Positions 1 to 9,556 are shown, counted from the first letter of the stretch. The stretch: DNA of 64,000 nucleotides from Dolichospermum sp. DET69 (GCA_017355425.1 CP070233.1:4257501-4321500); one strand, 5' to 3'. Notes: generated by a model not told the origin, from the sequence alone. Made by a program: numbers and translations.

Positions 1-827
1 GGCGATTTTAAATAAGAGTCTGCCTGCACTGCTTCACCAATAAATTCATGATAGTTAGCAGCGTTGAGTTTATCAGCAACAATATTTCCCGCACTATCAA
101 CAAATCGGATATTTCCATCATAAGTTTCCCATAAACCTTCAGGACTTACTAAACCCATAAATAAACTGGGAAAATTACCAAAGGTTTGAGCTTCTTTTTC
201 ATAATCTTTTAATAAGCCTTTAAATAAGTTTATGGCATTAATTACAGTGGTCTTTGCTTCAGGAATCCGTTGCTGAATGTGAGTGCGATTTTCTGCGGTT
301 AAAGGGTCACGAACTCCACCAGGGACAGCCCAGGAAGGATGGACTTTTTTCCCTCCTAATAACTCAATGATTTCTTGTCCAAATTGCCGTAAACGAATCC
401 CACCTCTAGCTAATTCTGGAACAGCCGCAATTAAACCAAAAATATTTCGTTTTTCAGGTTCACTATCCATACCTAATAATAAATCTGGTGCGCTGAGGTG
501 AAAGAAACTGAGAGCATGGGATTGGAGAATTTGACCTAAATTCATTAAACGGCGTAATTGAGTGGCTGTTTTTGGGATTGTGACAGCTAAAATGCGATCG
601 CCTGTTTTGGCTGATGCTAATAAGTGACTGACTGGACAAATACCGCAAATTCTGGCAGTAATTCCCGGCATTTCTGGAAAAGGACGACCAACACAAAATT
701 TTTCAAATCCGCGAAATTCAGTCACATGAAAACGAGCATCATTTACTTGACCTTCATCATCTAAATAAATGCTGATTTTGGCGTGTCCTTCAATGCGGGT
801 AACGGGGTCAATAACGATGGTTTTCAT
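1..827 (-). CDS. hoxH: HoxH, large subunit of bidirectional NiFe hydrogenase (3' end off the window)
   Basis: The frame starts with ATG at 827 and stays open to the left edge, giving about 275 residues of a protein usually near 480. The N-terminal nickel-binding motif [10 protein letters not shown] is at residues 59-68, with C61 and C64 as the expected ligands; the second CxxC motif and the processed C-terminus lie outside the window. HoxH carries the NiFe active site and pairs with HoxY for reversible H2 oxidation in the cytoplasm. It is the last hox gene in this minus-strand cluster, about 110 bp downstream of a CBS-domain gene. Identification rests on the motif and on the hoxE-F-U-Y context. 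Confidence 0.96.
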   Translation of the reverse strand, partial: MKTIVIDPVTRIEGHAKISIYLDDEGQVNDARFHVTEFRGFEKFCVGRPFPEMPGITARICGICPVSHLLASAKTGDRILAVTIPKTATQLRRLMNLGQILQSHALSFFHLSAPDLLLGMDSEPEKRNIFGLIAAVPELARGGIRLRQFGQEIIELLGGKKVHPSWAVPGGVRDPLTAENRTHIQQRIPEAKTTVINAINLFKGLLKDYEKEAQTFGNFPSLFMGLVSPEGLWETYDGNIRFVDSAGNIVADKLNAANYHEFIGEAVQADSYLKS

Positions 828-850
828 AATTAGTTAGTTGTGAGAAAATT

Positions 851-884
851 GTAGGTTGGGTTGACGCTCATGTTACCCAACATT
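851..884. repeat. 34-bp dispersed hairpin repeat, copy 1
   Basis: A 34-bp sequence with GTTGGGT and ACCCAAC arms lies between the CBS gene and hoxH. The same 34 bases recur at 20129-20162 after nifJ. No T-run follows, so it is not a convincing terminator. Confidence 0.75.
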
Positions 885-940
885 TCCCTAAATTTGTTGG
901 GTTTGGTCTTCGTTCTACCCAATCTACGAATTACTACGAA

Positions 941-1555
941 TTACAAATCATAAATCCTAGACTCTATAAATTCTGGATATTCATCACAGTAATCTTCAAA
1001 GGCAGTTTTGAGAGGTTTTTCGGCGCGTTGGTGAGCAATTTCTGCTTGTATTTCTTCCACTACATCCCAAGCTGCTGCACATTCTGTGGAATTTATACCT
1101 TTTTCTGTACAAACAATTCGAGCTTTTTTAATTTCATCTTGTAATTCTTGTTCTAATAAAAATGAGCGCGGTTGTTCTAGACAACTACTGCGGGCTAATA
1201 TGTCAGTAAGTGAGATTATTCCTAATAGTTTACCACTAATTACAGGCGCACGGCGAAGATGATGATTAGCAAATAATCTGGCTACATATTCTAAACCTAA
1301 TTCTGGATTGACAACAATACAAGGTTTAGTCATAATTTCATAAACACGGACTTTATTCGGATCTTTACTATAGGAAATTACCTTATAAACAATATCGCTT
1401 TCTGTGATAATTCCATAAGCATCTTGTTCATGACGACGATCTACAATTAACGCTCTCCAATCTCTAGCTCTCATTAAATCAACTGCTTCTTTTACTGTGG
1501 CTGAACTGCGAATCATTGCCACATCTTTAGTCATTACATCTGCTGCTGTTAACAT
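941..1555 (-). CDS. Tandem CBS-domain protein within the hox cluster
   Basis: The 204-residue protein has two CBS domains, about residues 7-60 and 72-130, each with the usual hydrophobic-x-D-I/L ending (ESDIVYK, SLTDILA). A charged C-terminal region of about 70 residues follows without a recognised domain. CBS pairs usually bind adenine nucleotides and act as energy sensors or regulators of a partner enzyme. The gene lies between hoxY and hoxH in the same orientation, so co-transcription and a regulatory role for the hydrogenase are plausible but inferred. ATG at 1555 is the first methionine and fits the CBS domain start (MLTAADVMTKDV). Confidence 0.85.
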   Translation of the reverse strand: MLTAADVMTKDVAMIRSSATVKEAVDLMRARDWRALIVDRRHEQDAYGIITESDIVYKVISYSKDPNKVRVYEIMTKPCIVVNPELGLEYVARLFANHHLRRAPVISGKLLGIISLTDILARSSCLEQPRSFLLEQELQDEIKKARIVCTEKGINSTECAAAWDVVEEIQAEIAHQRAEKPLKTAFEDYCDEYPEFIESRIYDL

Positions 1556-1572
1556 AAGTCACCTCGGAAAAA

Positions 1573-1625
<53 letters not shown>

Positions 1626-1702
1626 ATAAAAGAAGCAAGGAAGAAGAAGGAACTAGGAAGAAGAAAGAAGAAATTTATTTAGTGATAATTAGTAATTACT
1701 AA

Positions 1703-2248
1703 TTAACCAAACTTAATCATCTCGCGTCCTTGTATTTCTGGTTTTTCTCCCTTTAATAATGGTTCAAGTGCGGCACGAATCCGGGGGGCTGAAGGGGGAC
1801 AGCCGGGTAAATAAATATCAACAGTTACTACATAATGAACGGGGACAACTTTATCTAATAAAGGGGGAACAATACCCGGTAAATTAGGAATTTGTTGGTT
1901 AACATCTGATTGTTGAATATAAGCTAGTTGTAAAGCTGGTTCAGCACCACCAGAGAGATTCCGTAAAGCGGTAACATTACCAGTAACAGCGCAATCACCA
2001 AAGGAAATTATTGTTTTAGTTCGTTCTCTAATTTTATGAATTAATTCTAAATGTTCTTCGTTAGCTATAGCCCCTTCAACTAATACTAAATCTACACCTT
2101 CTGGATATTCTTTAATATCAGCAATGGGACTATAAACTATATCTACTTGTGCGGCTAAATCAATTAACCATTCGTCCAAATCAAGAAAGGACATATGACA
2201 GCCAGAACAACCACCTAACCACACTGTTGCTAATTTGATTTTAGTCAT
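1703..2248 (-). CDS. hoxY: HoxY, small subunit of bidirectional NiFe hydrogenase
   Basis: The protein has 181 residues, the short form typical of HoxY, with only the proximal Fe-S cluster domain. Expected 4Fe-4S ligands are visible as C14 and C17 (GGCSGCH), C86 (GDCAVTG) and C150 (LPGCPPS). It receives or donates electrons between the HoxH active site and the HoxEFU diaphorase. Its start overlaps the stop of the upstream DUF3122-like gene by 4 bp (ATGA), which suggests translational coupling. Heptamer repeats separate it from the CBS gene downstream. Confidence 0.95.
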   Translation of the reverse strand: MTKIKLATVWLGGCSGCHMSFLDLDEWLIDLAAQVDIVYSPIADIKEYPEGVDLVLVEGAIANEEHLELIHKIRERTKTIISFGDCAVTGNVTALRNLSGGAEPALQLAYIQQSDVNQQIPNLPGIVPPLLDKVVPVHYVVTVDIYLPGCPPSAPRIRAALEPLLKGEKPEIQGREMIKFG

Positions 2249-2775
2249 ATTTTTGCCTTTTCAGTTGAAATTAATGATTGCCATTCTTTAACTATAGAAG
2301 CAGGAACTGAGATATTAATGAATTTTGTACTAGCTAAAGGTATGGACAAAATTAAAGATTCTGGAGGTAATTGGGGCAGAATATCTGTAAAGTCATATTG
2401 ACCAATAGTTGGGGCTGGGGCTTCCTCTAAAAATACATCAGCAGCATTCCAAACTTGACCTGTAGTTGAGGTGATTTTTAAAGGTTGGGGATGAATTAAT
2501 TCACCAATACTAGGAAACCCAACTAAGCGAAGATTTGTCCTAGATTTTTGCTCAGAATACACTTGTTTAAATAAGACAACCTGCCAAACTTTTCCTGATT
2601 GATCATCTAATTTTGTTTGTGAGCGATAAATAACTTCTCCTGGGGGATTTCCTAACTGAGTAACCGCAGCCATTACTTTTTCAGATGTGAGGTTTGCTAA
2701 GTTTAGGAATATAAATGTGGTTAATATTCCCACTAATAGAATATGCCTAAATATTTTTTGAATATGCTGTAACAT
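2245..2775 (-). CDS. DUF3122-like exported or membrane-anchored protein in the hox cluster
   Basis: This 176-residue protein has an N-terminal hydrophobic segment (about residues 11-28, followed by an alanine-rich stretch ending VMAA) consistent with a signal peptide or anchor. The rest is soluble and rich in beta-type sequence (GEVIYRSQ, KVWQVVLFKQ, LRLVGFP). It resembles the cyanobacterial DUF3122 family, which has no assigned function. It lies between hoxU and hoxY and overlaps hoxY by 4 bp, so it is probably translated with the hydrogenase. A role in hydrogenase maturation or membrane association is only a guess from position. Confidence 0.7.
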   Translation of the reverse strand: MLQHIQKIFRHILLVGILTTFIFLNLANLTSEKVMAAVTQLGNPPGEVIYRSQTKLDDQSGKVWQVVLFKQVYSEQKSRTNLRLVGFPSIGELIHPQPLKITSTTGQVWNAADVFLEEAPAPTIGQYDFTDILPQLPPESLILSIPLASTKFINISVPASIVKEWQSLISTEKAKI

Positions 2776-2825
2776 GAGATTTTACTTTAAGTTATGGCTA
2801 ATGACCAATGACTAATGACTAATAA

Positions 2826-3542
2826 CTAAAAATTCCATTGTTTCTTCTCTCGTGCGGTTACTAAAAATTCAATTTTACCCCGATCATGTACCATTTCCCC
2901 AACACTTGAACCTTTATTAAATAGCGCTCCTGTGGGACAAGCATTAACACATTTACCGCAGGAAGTACAAGTTTGGGAAGTTCCCCAGGGCTGATTCAAA
3001 TCAGTAATTACGTGAGATTTTGAACCTCTTCCTGCCATATCCCAAGTGTGAGCGCCTTCGATTTCATCACATACTCGCACGCAACGAGTACAAAGCACAC
3101 AACGATTATGATCTATGCCAAAAAGATGATGAGAAGTATCAACATTACGCTGAGAAAATTGATATTCTAATCGAACATGATCCATACCCATTTCTATGGC
3201 TAAATCTTGTAATTCACAGTTACCATTAGCCACACAAACTGAGCAAATATGATTACCTTCAGCAAATAGCATTTCTACAATTGTCCGCCGATATTTTTGT
3301 AAGCGATCGCTATTTGTATTTACCTCCATTCCTTCAGCAACTTTTGTCACACAAGCTGGCTGTAATTTATTACTTCCCGCAATTTCTACCAAACATAAAC
3401 GACAAGCCCCAACATCGCCTACACCCTCTAAATGACATAATGTAGGAATATGAATACCCGCTTCTTGCGCTGCTTCTAATAAGGTTTCATCCTCACGAGC
3501 GCTCACCAATTCGTCATTTATTGTTAAAGTTTTTACAGTCAT
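2826..3542 (-). CDS. hoxU: HoxU, Fe-S diaphorase subunit of bidirectional hydrogenase
   Basis: HoxU relays electrons between HoxF and HoxY. The N-terminus is a 2Fe-2S ferredoxin-type domain with cysteines in [16 protein letters not shown] His-Cys3 4Fe-4S motif follows ([12 protein letters not shown]), then two C-terminal 4Fe-4S motifs ([11 protein letters not shown] and [11 protein letters not shown]). I chose ATG at 3542 ([10 protein letters not shown]), giving 238 residues, the usual family length. The frame stays open to 3620, but that extension (GWASCPPEH) is encoded by a dispersed intergenic repeat. About 50 bp separates it from the DUF3122-like gene. Upstream is the 76-bp array that separates it from hoxF. 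Confidence 0.95.
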   Translation of the reverse strand: MTVKTLTINDELVSAREDETLLEAAQEAGIHIPTLCHLEGVGDVGACRLCLVEIAGSNKLQPACVTKVAEGMEVNTNSDRLQKYRRTIVEMLFAEGNHICSVCVANGNCELQDLAIEMGMDHVRLEYQFSQRNVDTSHHLFGIDHNRCVLCTRCVRVCDEIEGAHTWDMAGRGSKSHVITDLNQPWGTSQTCTSCGKCVNACPTGALFNKGSSVGEMVHDRGKIEFLVTAREKKQWNF

Positions 3543-3597
3543 AATAATTTGGTCATGGGTAATAGGTAAGCTAAAACGCACGTAATTTAAATGTTCG

Positions 3598-3622
3598 GGC
3601 GGGCAAGATGCCCACCCCACAA
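3598..3622. repeat. GGGCGGGCAAGATGCCCACCCC-type half element
   Basis: This is a half copy of the inverted sequence found complete at about 3757-3822 and at 36022-36080. It lies just upstream of hoxU and creates a spurious N-terminal extension of its frame. Confidence 0.6.
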
Positions 3623-3666
3623 TATTTAAAATTATTGAGGTTATACAATTTAAATACGGAACAGCT

Positions 3667-4413
3667 TAATAGGTAATTAGTAAATCCTTAAATCCTGAAA
3701 ATCCTGATTCAGACAATTTTCCGGATCAAGTAAGTAGGCATAATTAAATATAACATGGGCAGGCAGGATGCCCACCCCACAATCAGGATAATATTCTTGT
3801 GGGGTGGGCTTCTAGCCTGCCCTAATCAACAATATTATTTTATATTTATTTCAGCCCATCTACTTAGTAATTGGAAAATACCTCTTAATCGGTGTAAATC
3901 CTAAAATCCTGAAAATCCTGATTCAAACAATTTTCCGGATTAGTAATGGGAAAATACCTCTTAATCGGTGAAAATCCTTAAATCCTGAAAATCCTGATTC
4001 AGACAATTTTCCGGATTAGTAATGGGAAAATACCTCTTAATCGGTGAAAATCCTAAAATCCTGAAAATTCTGATTCAGACAATTTTCCGGATTAGTAATG
4101 GGAAAATACCTCTTAATCGGTGAAAATCCTTAAATCCTGGATATCCTGATTCAGACAATTTTCCGGATTAGTAATGGAAAAATACCTCTTAATCGGTGAA
4201 AATCCTTAAATCCTGAAAATTCTGATTCAGACAATTTTCCGGATTAGTAATGGGAAAATACCTCTTAATCGGTGAAAATCCTTAAATCCTGGATATCCTG
4301 ATTCAAACAATTTTCCGGATTAGTAATGGGAAAATACCTCTTAATCCTGTAAATCCTTAAATCCTGGACATCCTGATATGGCTTGCGCCACGCTACGCTA
4401 TCAGACAATTTCT
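3667..4413. repeat. 76-bp tandem repeat array between hoxF and hoxU
   Basis: The anchor TTTTCCGGAT recurs at 3931, 4007, 4083, 4159, 4235 and 4311, an exact 76-bp period. One more anchor at 3717 comes back into register if the 138-bp insertion at 3727-3864 is removed. The units contain stacked AATCCTGAAAATCCTGATTC motifs and differ by only a few bases. The last unit carries a further insertion of about 22 bp (GCTTGCGCCACGCTACGC type). There is no open frame of note. The array splits the hox operon by nearly 0.9 kb. Confidence 0.95.
3727..3864. mobile_element. 138-bp inverted-repeat element nested in the 76-bp array
   Basis: The ends read TAAGTAGG near 3731 and CTACTTA at 3866. The centre holds a long inverted repeat (GGGCAGGCAGGATGCCCACC near 3757 against the TGGGGTGGGC...GCCTGCCC arm near 3800-3822). 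The register of the surrounding 76-bp array shows that exactly 138 bp was inserted. A relative is at 35996-36120. It has no coding capacity, so it is MITE-like. Confidence 0.75.
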
Positions 4414-4414
4414 T

Positions 4415-6019
4415 TTATTGTCTAATCAAAGCTAAATACTCATCATGAAAATAACGCAAAGTGCTAAAAACAGGATTTGGTGCAGACTGTCCTAAACCAC
4501 ATAAACTTGTGTGTTTTACCATATCGCAAAGTTCCTCCAACAAATCCAAATCTACTAGTGAACCTTCTCCTTGACTAATCTTTGTTAATAAACCGTGTAA
4601 TTGCACAGTTCCCACTCGACAAGGAATGCACTTACCGCAAGATTCTTCCATACAAAATTCCATGAAAAAACGGGCAACATCTACCATATTCGTGGTTTGA
4701 TCCATGACAATCATTCCACCAGAACCCATCATTGAACCCAAGGCGGTTAAGGATTCATAATCTACAGGTGTAGCAAAAGCCGAGGCAGGAATACATCCCC
4801 CTGAAGGACCACCAGTTTGTACTGCTTTAGCCATACCACCGTCGGGAATACCTCCTCCCATGTCTTCCACAATTTCTTGTAAGGATGTTCCCATTGGTAC
4901 TTCTACTAATCCCGTATTGCGGATTTTTCCCGCTAATGCAAATACCTTTGTGCCTTTACTTTTACCAATGCCGATATTAGCAAACCAATCAGCACCTTTA
5001 CGGATAATCGGCGCGATATTGGCAAAGGTTTCTACGTTGTTTATTAAGGTTGGATAGCCCCATAAACCCGACTCAGCAGGGTATGGTGGGCGGGGATGAG
5101 GAATACCACGTTTACCTTCAATAGAAGCCATTAAAGCCGTTTCTTCACCGCAGACATAAGCACCTGCACCGATACGAATTTCAACTTTAAAATCAAAGGG
5201 AGAGTCAAAGATTTTTGAACCCAAAAGTCCTAAGTGTTGAGCTTGATGAATTGCCGTTTCTAATCGTTTAATAGCAATGGGATATTCTGCCCTAACATAA
5301 ATATAACCTTGATTTGCACCGATGGAGTAGGCAGCGATCGCCATCCCTTCCAAAACCCGATGGGGATCACTTTCTAATACACTCCTATTCATAAATGCAC
5401 CAGGATCACCTTCATCAGCATTACAAATAACAAACTTTTTCTCCCCTGGGGATTTTGCCACCGTTCCCCATTTTAAACCAGTGGGATAACCAGCACCACC
5501 GCGCCCCCGTAACCCGCTTTTAGTAATAGTTTCTACTACCTGACTGGGTTTCATTTCCCGCAGCACTTCATAAAGGGCTTGATAACCATCTGCGGCAATG
5601 TAAGCTTGAATGCGTTCGGGGTTAATTTTACCACTGTTTTCTAGGACAATCGGCAATTGACGACTAAAAAATGGCTGATTTAAATCACCTTGTTGTAAAT
5701 TTGTGACTTCTCCATTTACCCCCGCAATAATTTCTGCTGCATTTTCTGGGGTAACTTTTTGATACAACTTTGATGCGGTCGGATTTTCCAAGTTTTCCAC
5801 TTGTACCAATGTTCCTTGACAACAGAGCCGCATACAACCGACACCAGAAACTTGCACAGTATCTTGTAACCCCGCAGCTTTTACAGATACTTCAAGATTG
5901 TCTTTGACAGATTGGGAGTTAGAAGACAGACAACCCGCAGCAGTACAACAGCGAACTTGCACAGATTTCTGTTGAGAACGTTCTTTTTGACCAATTTCTA
6001 ATAATTCATTTAGTTCCAT
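4415..6019 (-). CDS. hoxF: HoxF, NAD(P)H/FMN-binding diaphorase subunit
   Basis: HoxF oxidises or reduces NAD(P)(H) and passes electrons along Fe-S clusters to HoxU. The N-terminus has a thioredoxin-like 2Fe-2S domain (CCTAAGC and GCMRLCC). The NuoF-like core has [16 protein letters not shown] for FMN/NADH and [10 protein letters not shown]. An SLBB region follows, then the 4Fe-4S motif [12 protein letters not shown] with a further cysteine in SLCGLGQ. I chose ATG at 6019 ([10 protein letters not shown]), giving 534 residues, the usual length; the longer frame to 6088 runs back over hoxE. It overlaps the hoxE end by 14 bp, so the two are probably translationally coupled. Confidence 0.96.
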   Translation of the reverse strand: MELNELLEIGQKERSQQKSVQVRCCTAAGCLSSNSQSVKDNLEVSVKAAGLQDTVQVSGVGCMRLCCQGTLVQVENLENPTASKLYQKVTPENAAEIIAGVNGEVTNLQQGDLNQPFFSRQLPIVLENSGKINPERIQAYIAADGYQALYEVLREMKPSQVVETITKSGLRGRGGAGYPTGLKWGTVAKSPGEKKFVICNADEGDPGAFMNRSVLESDPHRVLEGMAIAAYSIGANQGYIYVRAEYPIAIKRLETAIHQAQHLGLLGSKIFDSPFDFKVEIRIGAGAYVCGEETALMASIEGKRGIPHPRPPYPAESGLWGYPTLINNVETFANIAPIIRKGADWFANIGIGKSKGTKVFALAGKIRNTGLVEVPMGTSLQEIVEDMGGGIPDGGMAKAVQTGGPSGGCIPASAFATPVDYESLTALGSMMGSGGMIVMDQTTNMVDVARFFMEFCMEESCGKCIPCRVGTVQLHGLLTKISQGEGSLVDLDLLEELCDMVKHTSLCGLGQSAPNPVFSTLRYFHDEYLALIRQ

Positions 6020-6518
6020 TTTGCAACCATTCTCCCACTTTTTCGCAAACTGATTCCGGGGTTTGATGACCGAAAACAGCACCATCAAACACTACCGCAG
6101 GGGCAATTCCACAAGCACCCAAACATCTAGCTGTCATCAAGGAAATTTGACCATTAAGGGTAGTTTCCCCTGCGTGAATTTGCGTAAATTGTTCTAAGTT
6201 GGTTAAGATATTCTGAGAGCCTTTGACATAACAAGCAGTACCCGTACATACCACACAGTTATGAACCCCTTTAGGTGCAAGGGAAAACAAATGATAAAAA
6301 GTTGCCACACCATAAACCTGACTAGGTGGTAATTTCAGGCTATGGGAAATGTAAAGTAATAAATCCAGTTCTAAATAACCAAATAGTTCGGAAGCCCGAT
6401 GAAGAATTTCAATAAGTGCATCTTGTTGATATTGATGACGCTTAATAGTTGCGTCTAACATCTTTAAACGCTTATCTCCACTGGGATGAGTTGAAGAGGG
6501 TGAAACTGATGTTTTCAT
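6006..6518 (-). CDS. hoxE: HoxE, 2Fe-2S subunit of bidirectional hydrogenase diaphorase
   Basis: This 170-residue NuoE-like protein has the thioredoxin-fold 2Fe-2S cysteines CTGTAC and ARCLGACG. HoxE is the fifth subunit of the cyanobacterial enzyme and is thought to link the diaphorase to ferredoxin or other carriers. It is the first gene of the minus-strand cluster and overlaps hoxF by 14 bp. The leader at 6519-6705 therefore probably contains the hox promoter. I could not pick out a convincing LexA, AbrB or NtcA site there by eye. Confidence 0.95.
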   Translation of the reverse strand: MKTSVSPSSTHPSGDKRLKMLDATIKRHQYQQDALIEILHRASELFGYLELDLLLYISHSLKLPPSQVYGVATFYHLFSLAPKGVHNCVVCTGTACYVKGSQNILTNLEQFTQIHAGETTLNGQISLMTARCLGACGIAPAVVFDGAVFGHQTPESVCEKVGEWLQNGTK

Positions 6519-6705
6519 ATTTTTTCCACTTCAAAGAGACTGATAAGAGGTAAAAATATTTACCAATTACCGTTTGTTTTATACCAATTTTATGTGAGGC
6601 TGTACAGAATCATAAAATCCATGAATTCATCCGTCTTTATCTGCGTTTATCTGCGTTTAATAATTCTTGAAATTTTATTCTATGCAGCTTCATCGTAATT
6701 TGATA

Positions 6706-7236
6706 TTAATTACTAAAAGTTGTAGTTTTTGAAGTAGCATCTGCTGCTTTAGAACTAACGGGAAGATGGACAATCTGCACTGAACAAGGGGCATGATGTA
6801 AAACATAGTTACTTTCACTACCCAGAAAGACTTCCGCTAGTCCAGAACGTCCCCGTCGTCCCATAACAATCAGGTCAGCATTCCAAAATTTGGCTAATTC
6901 ACAAATCATTTTGCCTGGACTACCAGTATTTTGCGTAAATTCCGTGTTAACACCAGATGTATTAGCCTGGGTGATCAATGACTGTAACATCTGCAAACCT
7001 TCATTTTTAAATTTTTCCCAATGTTCTTGGTATAATTTAAAACTTTGCTCATTTAAACCTGGATAGTAGTCAATATTGGGGAAAATCAGGGCTTCAGGGC
7101 TACCATCTTCTTCCTGGGATAACACGTGCAGCAACATTAAGTTTGCAGATGTTAACTTTGCTAAAGATAAAGCTTGTTCAAAAACTTTGATACTCATTTC
7201 TGAACGATCTAATGCAACTAAAATTCTGTTAAACAT
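6706..7236 (-). CDS. Universal stress protein, UspA family
   Basis: This single-domain, 176-residue Usp protein begins MFNRILVALDRSEMS. It has the ATP-binding signature G-2x-G-9x-G-S intact in GRRGRSGLAEVFLGS near residues 130-150, so it is expected to be an ATP-binding Usp. It lies between hox and kdp with the same strand as both but about 190 bp from each, so it may have its own promoter. The C-terminal 20 residues are low complexity. The precise stress role cannot be told from sequence. Confidence 0.92.
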   Translation of the reverse strand: MFNRILVALDRSEMSIKVFEQALSLAKLTSANLMLLHVLSQEEDGSPEALIFPNIDYYPGLNEQSFKLYQEHWEKFKNEGLQMLQSLITQANTSGVNTEFTQNTGSPGKMICELAKFWNADLIVMGRRGRSGLAEVFLGSESNYVLHHAPCSVQIVHLPVSSKAADATSKTTTFSN

Positions 7237-7435
7237 ATATACCTCGATGTTACCTTGCCAATTACTGATAATTACTATATCCTGTTTTTAGTTTGATACT
7301 TACACTTATACACAGAAAATTTGAAACCTCTGTGAGGATAGATTTTTAAGGTATGATATTTACTTTATCCAAAAAAGAGCAAAATTACATCTCAACGAGG
7401 ATAGATTAACAAATATTTATAATATTCATGAAAAT

Positions 7436-8557
7436 CTATTTCTCCGTGCCAATAATGTGTAAATCTATTTTTTGATCTCTGATTAACTCTAGCAATTGTT
7501 GGGTAAAAGAGCGTTTAAAAAATCTTTTCCATCGAGGTTGCTGACTTTCACCAATAACTATCTGGGTGATATGATGATTGGCAGCGACTTGGGCAATTGT
7601 TTTAGGAACACTGTTGCTTTTAACATGAATAAATTCACCAGCAAATTCCTTGCAAAGTTTTTCACAAGTATCAATATGTAAACTTTCTGCTTTACTCAAG
7701 AAACGTTCCGGATCTGCGATGAATACAGTATACAACCTAGCATTCATATAATTGGTAAGTCGCGCTCCACGACGTAATAATTGAATTGAGTTTGGATAAG
7801 TAGATACACACACTAAAACTCGTTCATGGACATTACAAACTTGCCCAGCAGAGATGGAGGTATTTGCTTCTTCTTCAACGGTATCAGCGACTTCTCTTAA
7901 TGCTAATTCCCGCAAAGCAATGAGGTTGCGACGCTGAAAAAAGTTTTCTAAAGATTGCTCAATTTTATCAGGAGCATAAATTTTACCTTCTCGCAGACGT
8001 TCTTCCAAAGTTTCTGGAGTCACATCAATTACAACCACAGCATTAGCTTCATCTAGAAGCAGATCTGGAATGCGTTCTCGCACCACGACACCCGTAATTT
8101 TTGCCACCAAATCATTCAAACTTTCTAAATGTTGAATGTTAACAGTAGAGTAAACATCTATACCGGCTGCTAAAATTAACTCTACATCTTGATAGCGTTT
8201 TTCTCTAGTTGAACCAGGGATATTTGTATGTGCCAATTCATCAACTAAAACCAGTTGGGGAAAGCGCGATACAATCCCATCTGTATCCATTTCTTCGAGG
8301 TTAATATTCTTATGAAGAATGACTTTTCTAGGAATTACCTCTAATTCTAGGGCTTTTAAAGCGGTATCTTTGCGTCCATGAGTTTCTAAAAAGCCAATGA
8401 CAACATCAATACCATCTTTTTTAAGTTGATGTGCTTCCTCTAGCATTCTATAAGTTTTACCAACACCAGGAGCCATACCAATGAAAATTTTATGTTTTCC
8501 TCGTCGAGGAGGACGGATATAAGAACTGTCAGGGGATAGGGTATTGGGAGGGAACAT
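7436..8557 (-). CDS. kdpD: KdpD N-terminal protein (KdpD plus Usp domains, no kinase)
   Basis: The 373-residue protein covers only the cytoplasmic N-terminal part of KdpD. Its KdpD domain has the Walker A motif GMAPGVGKT (residues 27-35) and DELAHTN (107-113), followed by a Usp-like domain from about residue 245 with ISTYPNS-like and IGESQQPRWKRFFKRS segments. The membrane, histidine-kinase and ATPase domains of enterobacterial KdpD (near 900 residues) are absent. Kinase-less KdpD of this kind is known from Anabaena kdp operons. It begins 14 bp downstream of kdpC. The divergent kinase at 13657 may supply the missing signalling function, but that is inference. Confidence 0.93.
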   Translation of the reverse strand: MFPPNTLSPDSSYIRPPRRGKHKIFIGMAPGVGKTYRMLEEAHQLKKDGIDVVIGFLETHGRKDTALKALELEVIPRKVILHKNINLEEMDTDGIVSRFPQLVLVDELAHTNIPGSTREKRYQDVELILAAGIDVYSTVNIQHLESLNDLVAKITGVVVRERIPDLLLDEANAVVVIDVTPETLEERLREGKIYAPDKIEQSLENFFQRRNLIALRELALREVADTVEEEANTSISAGQVCNVHERVLVCVSTYPNSIQLLRRGARLTNYMNARLYTVFIADPERFLSKAESLHIDTCEKLCKEFAGEFIHVKSNSVPKTIAQVAANHHITQIVIGESQQPRWKRFFKRSFTQQLLELIRDQKIDLHIIGTEK

Positions 8558-8571
8558 GAATAATTTCCTAC

Positions 8572-9183
8572 TTATTTGCTAATTTTATCCACTGCTAGAT
8601 TTAGTTTTAAAACATTTACTCCAGGTTCACCAAATATACCCAAAAAGCGACCATCAGTGTTTTGAGCAATTAAAGTTTCCAGTTGCTGAGGCTCAACTCC
8701 TCGCGCTTTGGCTATGCGGGTAATTTGTACCTTAGCACTTTCCGGGGTAATGTGAGGATCAAGACTCGAACCAGAAGTATACACTAAATCCGCAGTAGGT
8801 TGGATACCCGCTTTTTTCAGTCGTTTGATTTCCCCTTCATTCCCGTTAATCCGTTCTAACAATGCGGGATTACTGGGAGCTAAATTACTAGCACCAGATA
8901 TCCCAGTTTTCAAAATATTGGCTTCATCCTTTTTTGGGTTTGCGGTGCTGTAATTGGTAGTGCTAGGACGACTCCAAAAATACTTTTCACTTGTAAAAGG
9001 TTGACCGATTAATTCTGAACCAATAATAGCACCTTGAGAATTTTTAATTAAACTACCATTGGCTTGATAAGAAAAAGCAACTTGTCCCGAAATCAACATA
9101 AATAGTGGATAGATAAAAGCTGTTAATACCCACAAAACTAAAGTTGCACGAATCGCTTTACTAATTTGATGTCTTTGACTCAT
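8572..9183 (-). CDS. kdpC: KdpC, K+-transporting ATPase subunit C
   Basis: This 203-residue protein has one N-terminal membrane helix (about residues 12-34) and a periplasmic KdpC domain with YFWSRPS, ASNLAPSNPAL, SGSSLDPHITPESA and PGVNVLKLNLAVD blocks. KdpC stabilises the KdpA-KdpB complex of the high-affinity potassium pump. It is co-oriented with kdpA, kdpB and kdpD. A 64-bp inverted-repeat sequence lies just upstream, between it and the KdpF-like gene. Confidence 0.96.
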   Translation of the reverse strand: MSQRHQISKAIRATLVLWVLTAFIYPLFMLISGQVAFSYQANGSLIKNSQGAIIGSELIGQPFTSEKYFWSRPSTTNYSTANPKKDEANILKTGISGASNLAPSNPALLERINGNEGEIKRLKKAGIQPTADLVYTSGSSLDPHITPESAKVQITRIAKARGVEPQQLETLIAQNTDGRFLGIFGEPGVNVLKLNLAVDKISK

Positions 9184-9241
9184 TTTTAAAGTTCTCCATT
9201 TTCAAAAGTATCTAAGTTTTTGTTGGGTTGTCACTTAACCC

Positions 9242-9305
9242 AGATCCCCAACTTCTGAGATCAATTCATAATTTATTAACAAAATAAAAAAGAAGTTGGG
9301 GATCT
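9242..9305. repeat. 15-bp-arm inverted repeat in the kdp operon
   Basis: Arms AGATCCCCAACTTCT (9242-9256) and AGAAGTTGGGGATCT (9291-9305) are perfect inverted copies around an A/T-rich 34-bp loop. It lies between the KdpF-like gene and kdpC. A close relative is at 13572-13604. Confidence 0.85.
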
Positions 9306-9317
9306 TATTAATCCTCA

Positions 9318-9536
9318 TTAAAATCTCTCTGGTTGAAAAATGACAACAAATAAATAAATAGAAAGACTCAGAATCACAAGTCCCAATAAAGTGATTGTGT
9401 AAGCTGAAAATCTTGATTCTACTGCTGGAGTTGCTGCTTGAACTGCTGGTGCTAGTAATAAGTTAAAGCAAAGTAGTAAAAACAGACCCAGAGGAACACG
9501 ATTTCGTTTAGAAATTGCCATTGATAAATATTCCAT
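9318..9536 (-). CDS. KdpF-like small membrane subunit
   Basis: This 72-residue protein has two hydrophobic segments (about residues 14-35 and 48-67). Its C-terminal end, YLFVVIFQPERF, resembles the single helix of KdpF with the typical L-x-P-E-x-F ending. It sits between kdpB and kdpC, where Anabaena kdp operons carry a small extra gene described as kdpG. The N-terminal half (to VQAAT) looks like an added signal-type helix. KdpF stabilises the Kdp complex. The start could also be the internal ATG at residue 6. Confidence 0.7.
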   Translation of the reverse strand: MEYLSMAISKRNRVPLGLFLLLCFNLLLAPAVQAATPAVESRFSAYTITLLGLVILSLSIYLFVVIFQPERF

Positions 9537-9556
9537 AATTTCAAATCCAAAATTGT

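Noticed and set aside
3020..3229. 69-residue plus-strand frame inside hoxU
   Set aside because: It is antisense to a well-supported gene, has no recognisable family, and reflects the base composition of hoxU.
6519..6705. LexA or NtcA site in the hox leader
   Set aside because: I found only half-sites by eye and no full GTA-N8-TAC or LexA palindrome, so nothing is reported.
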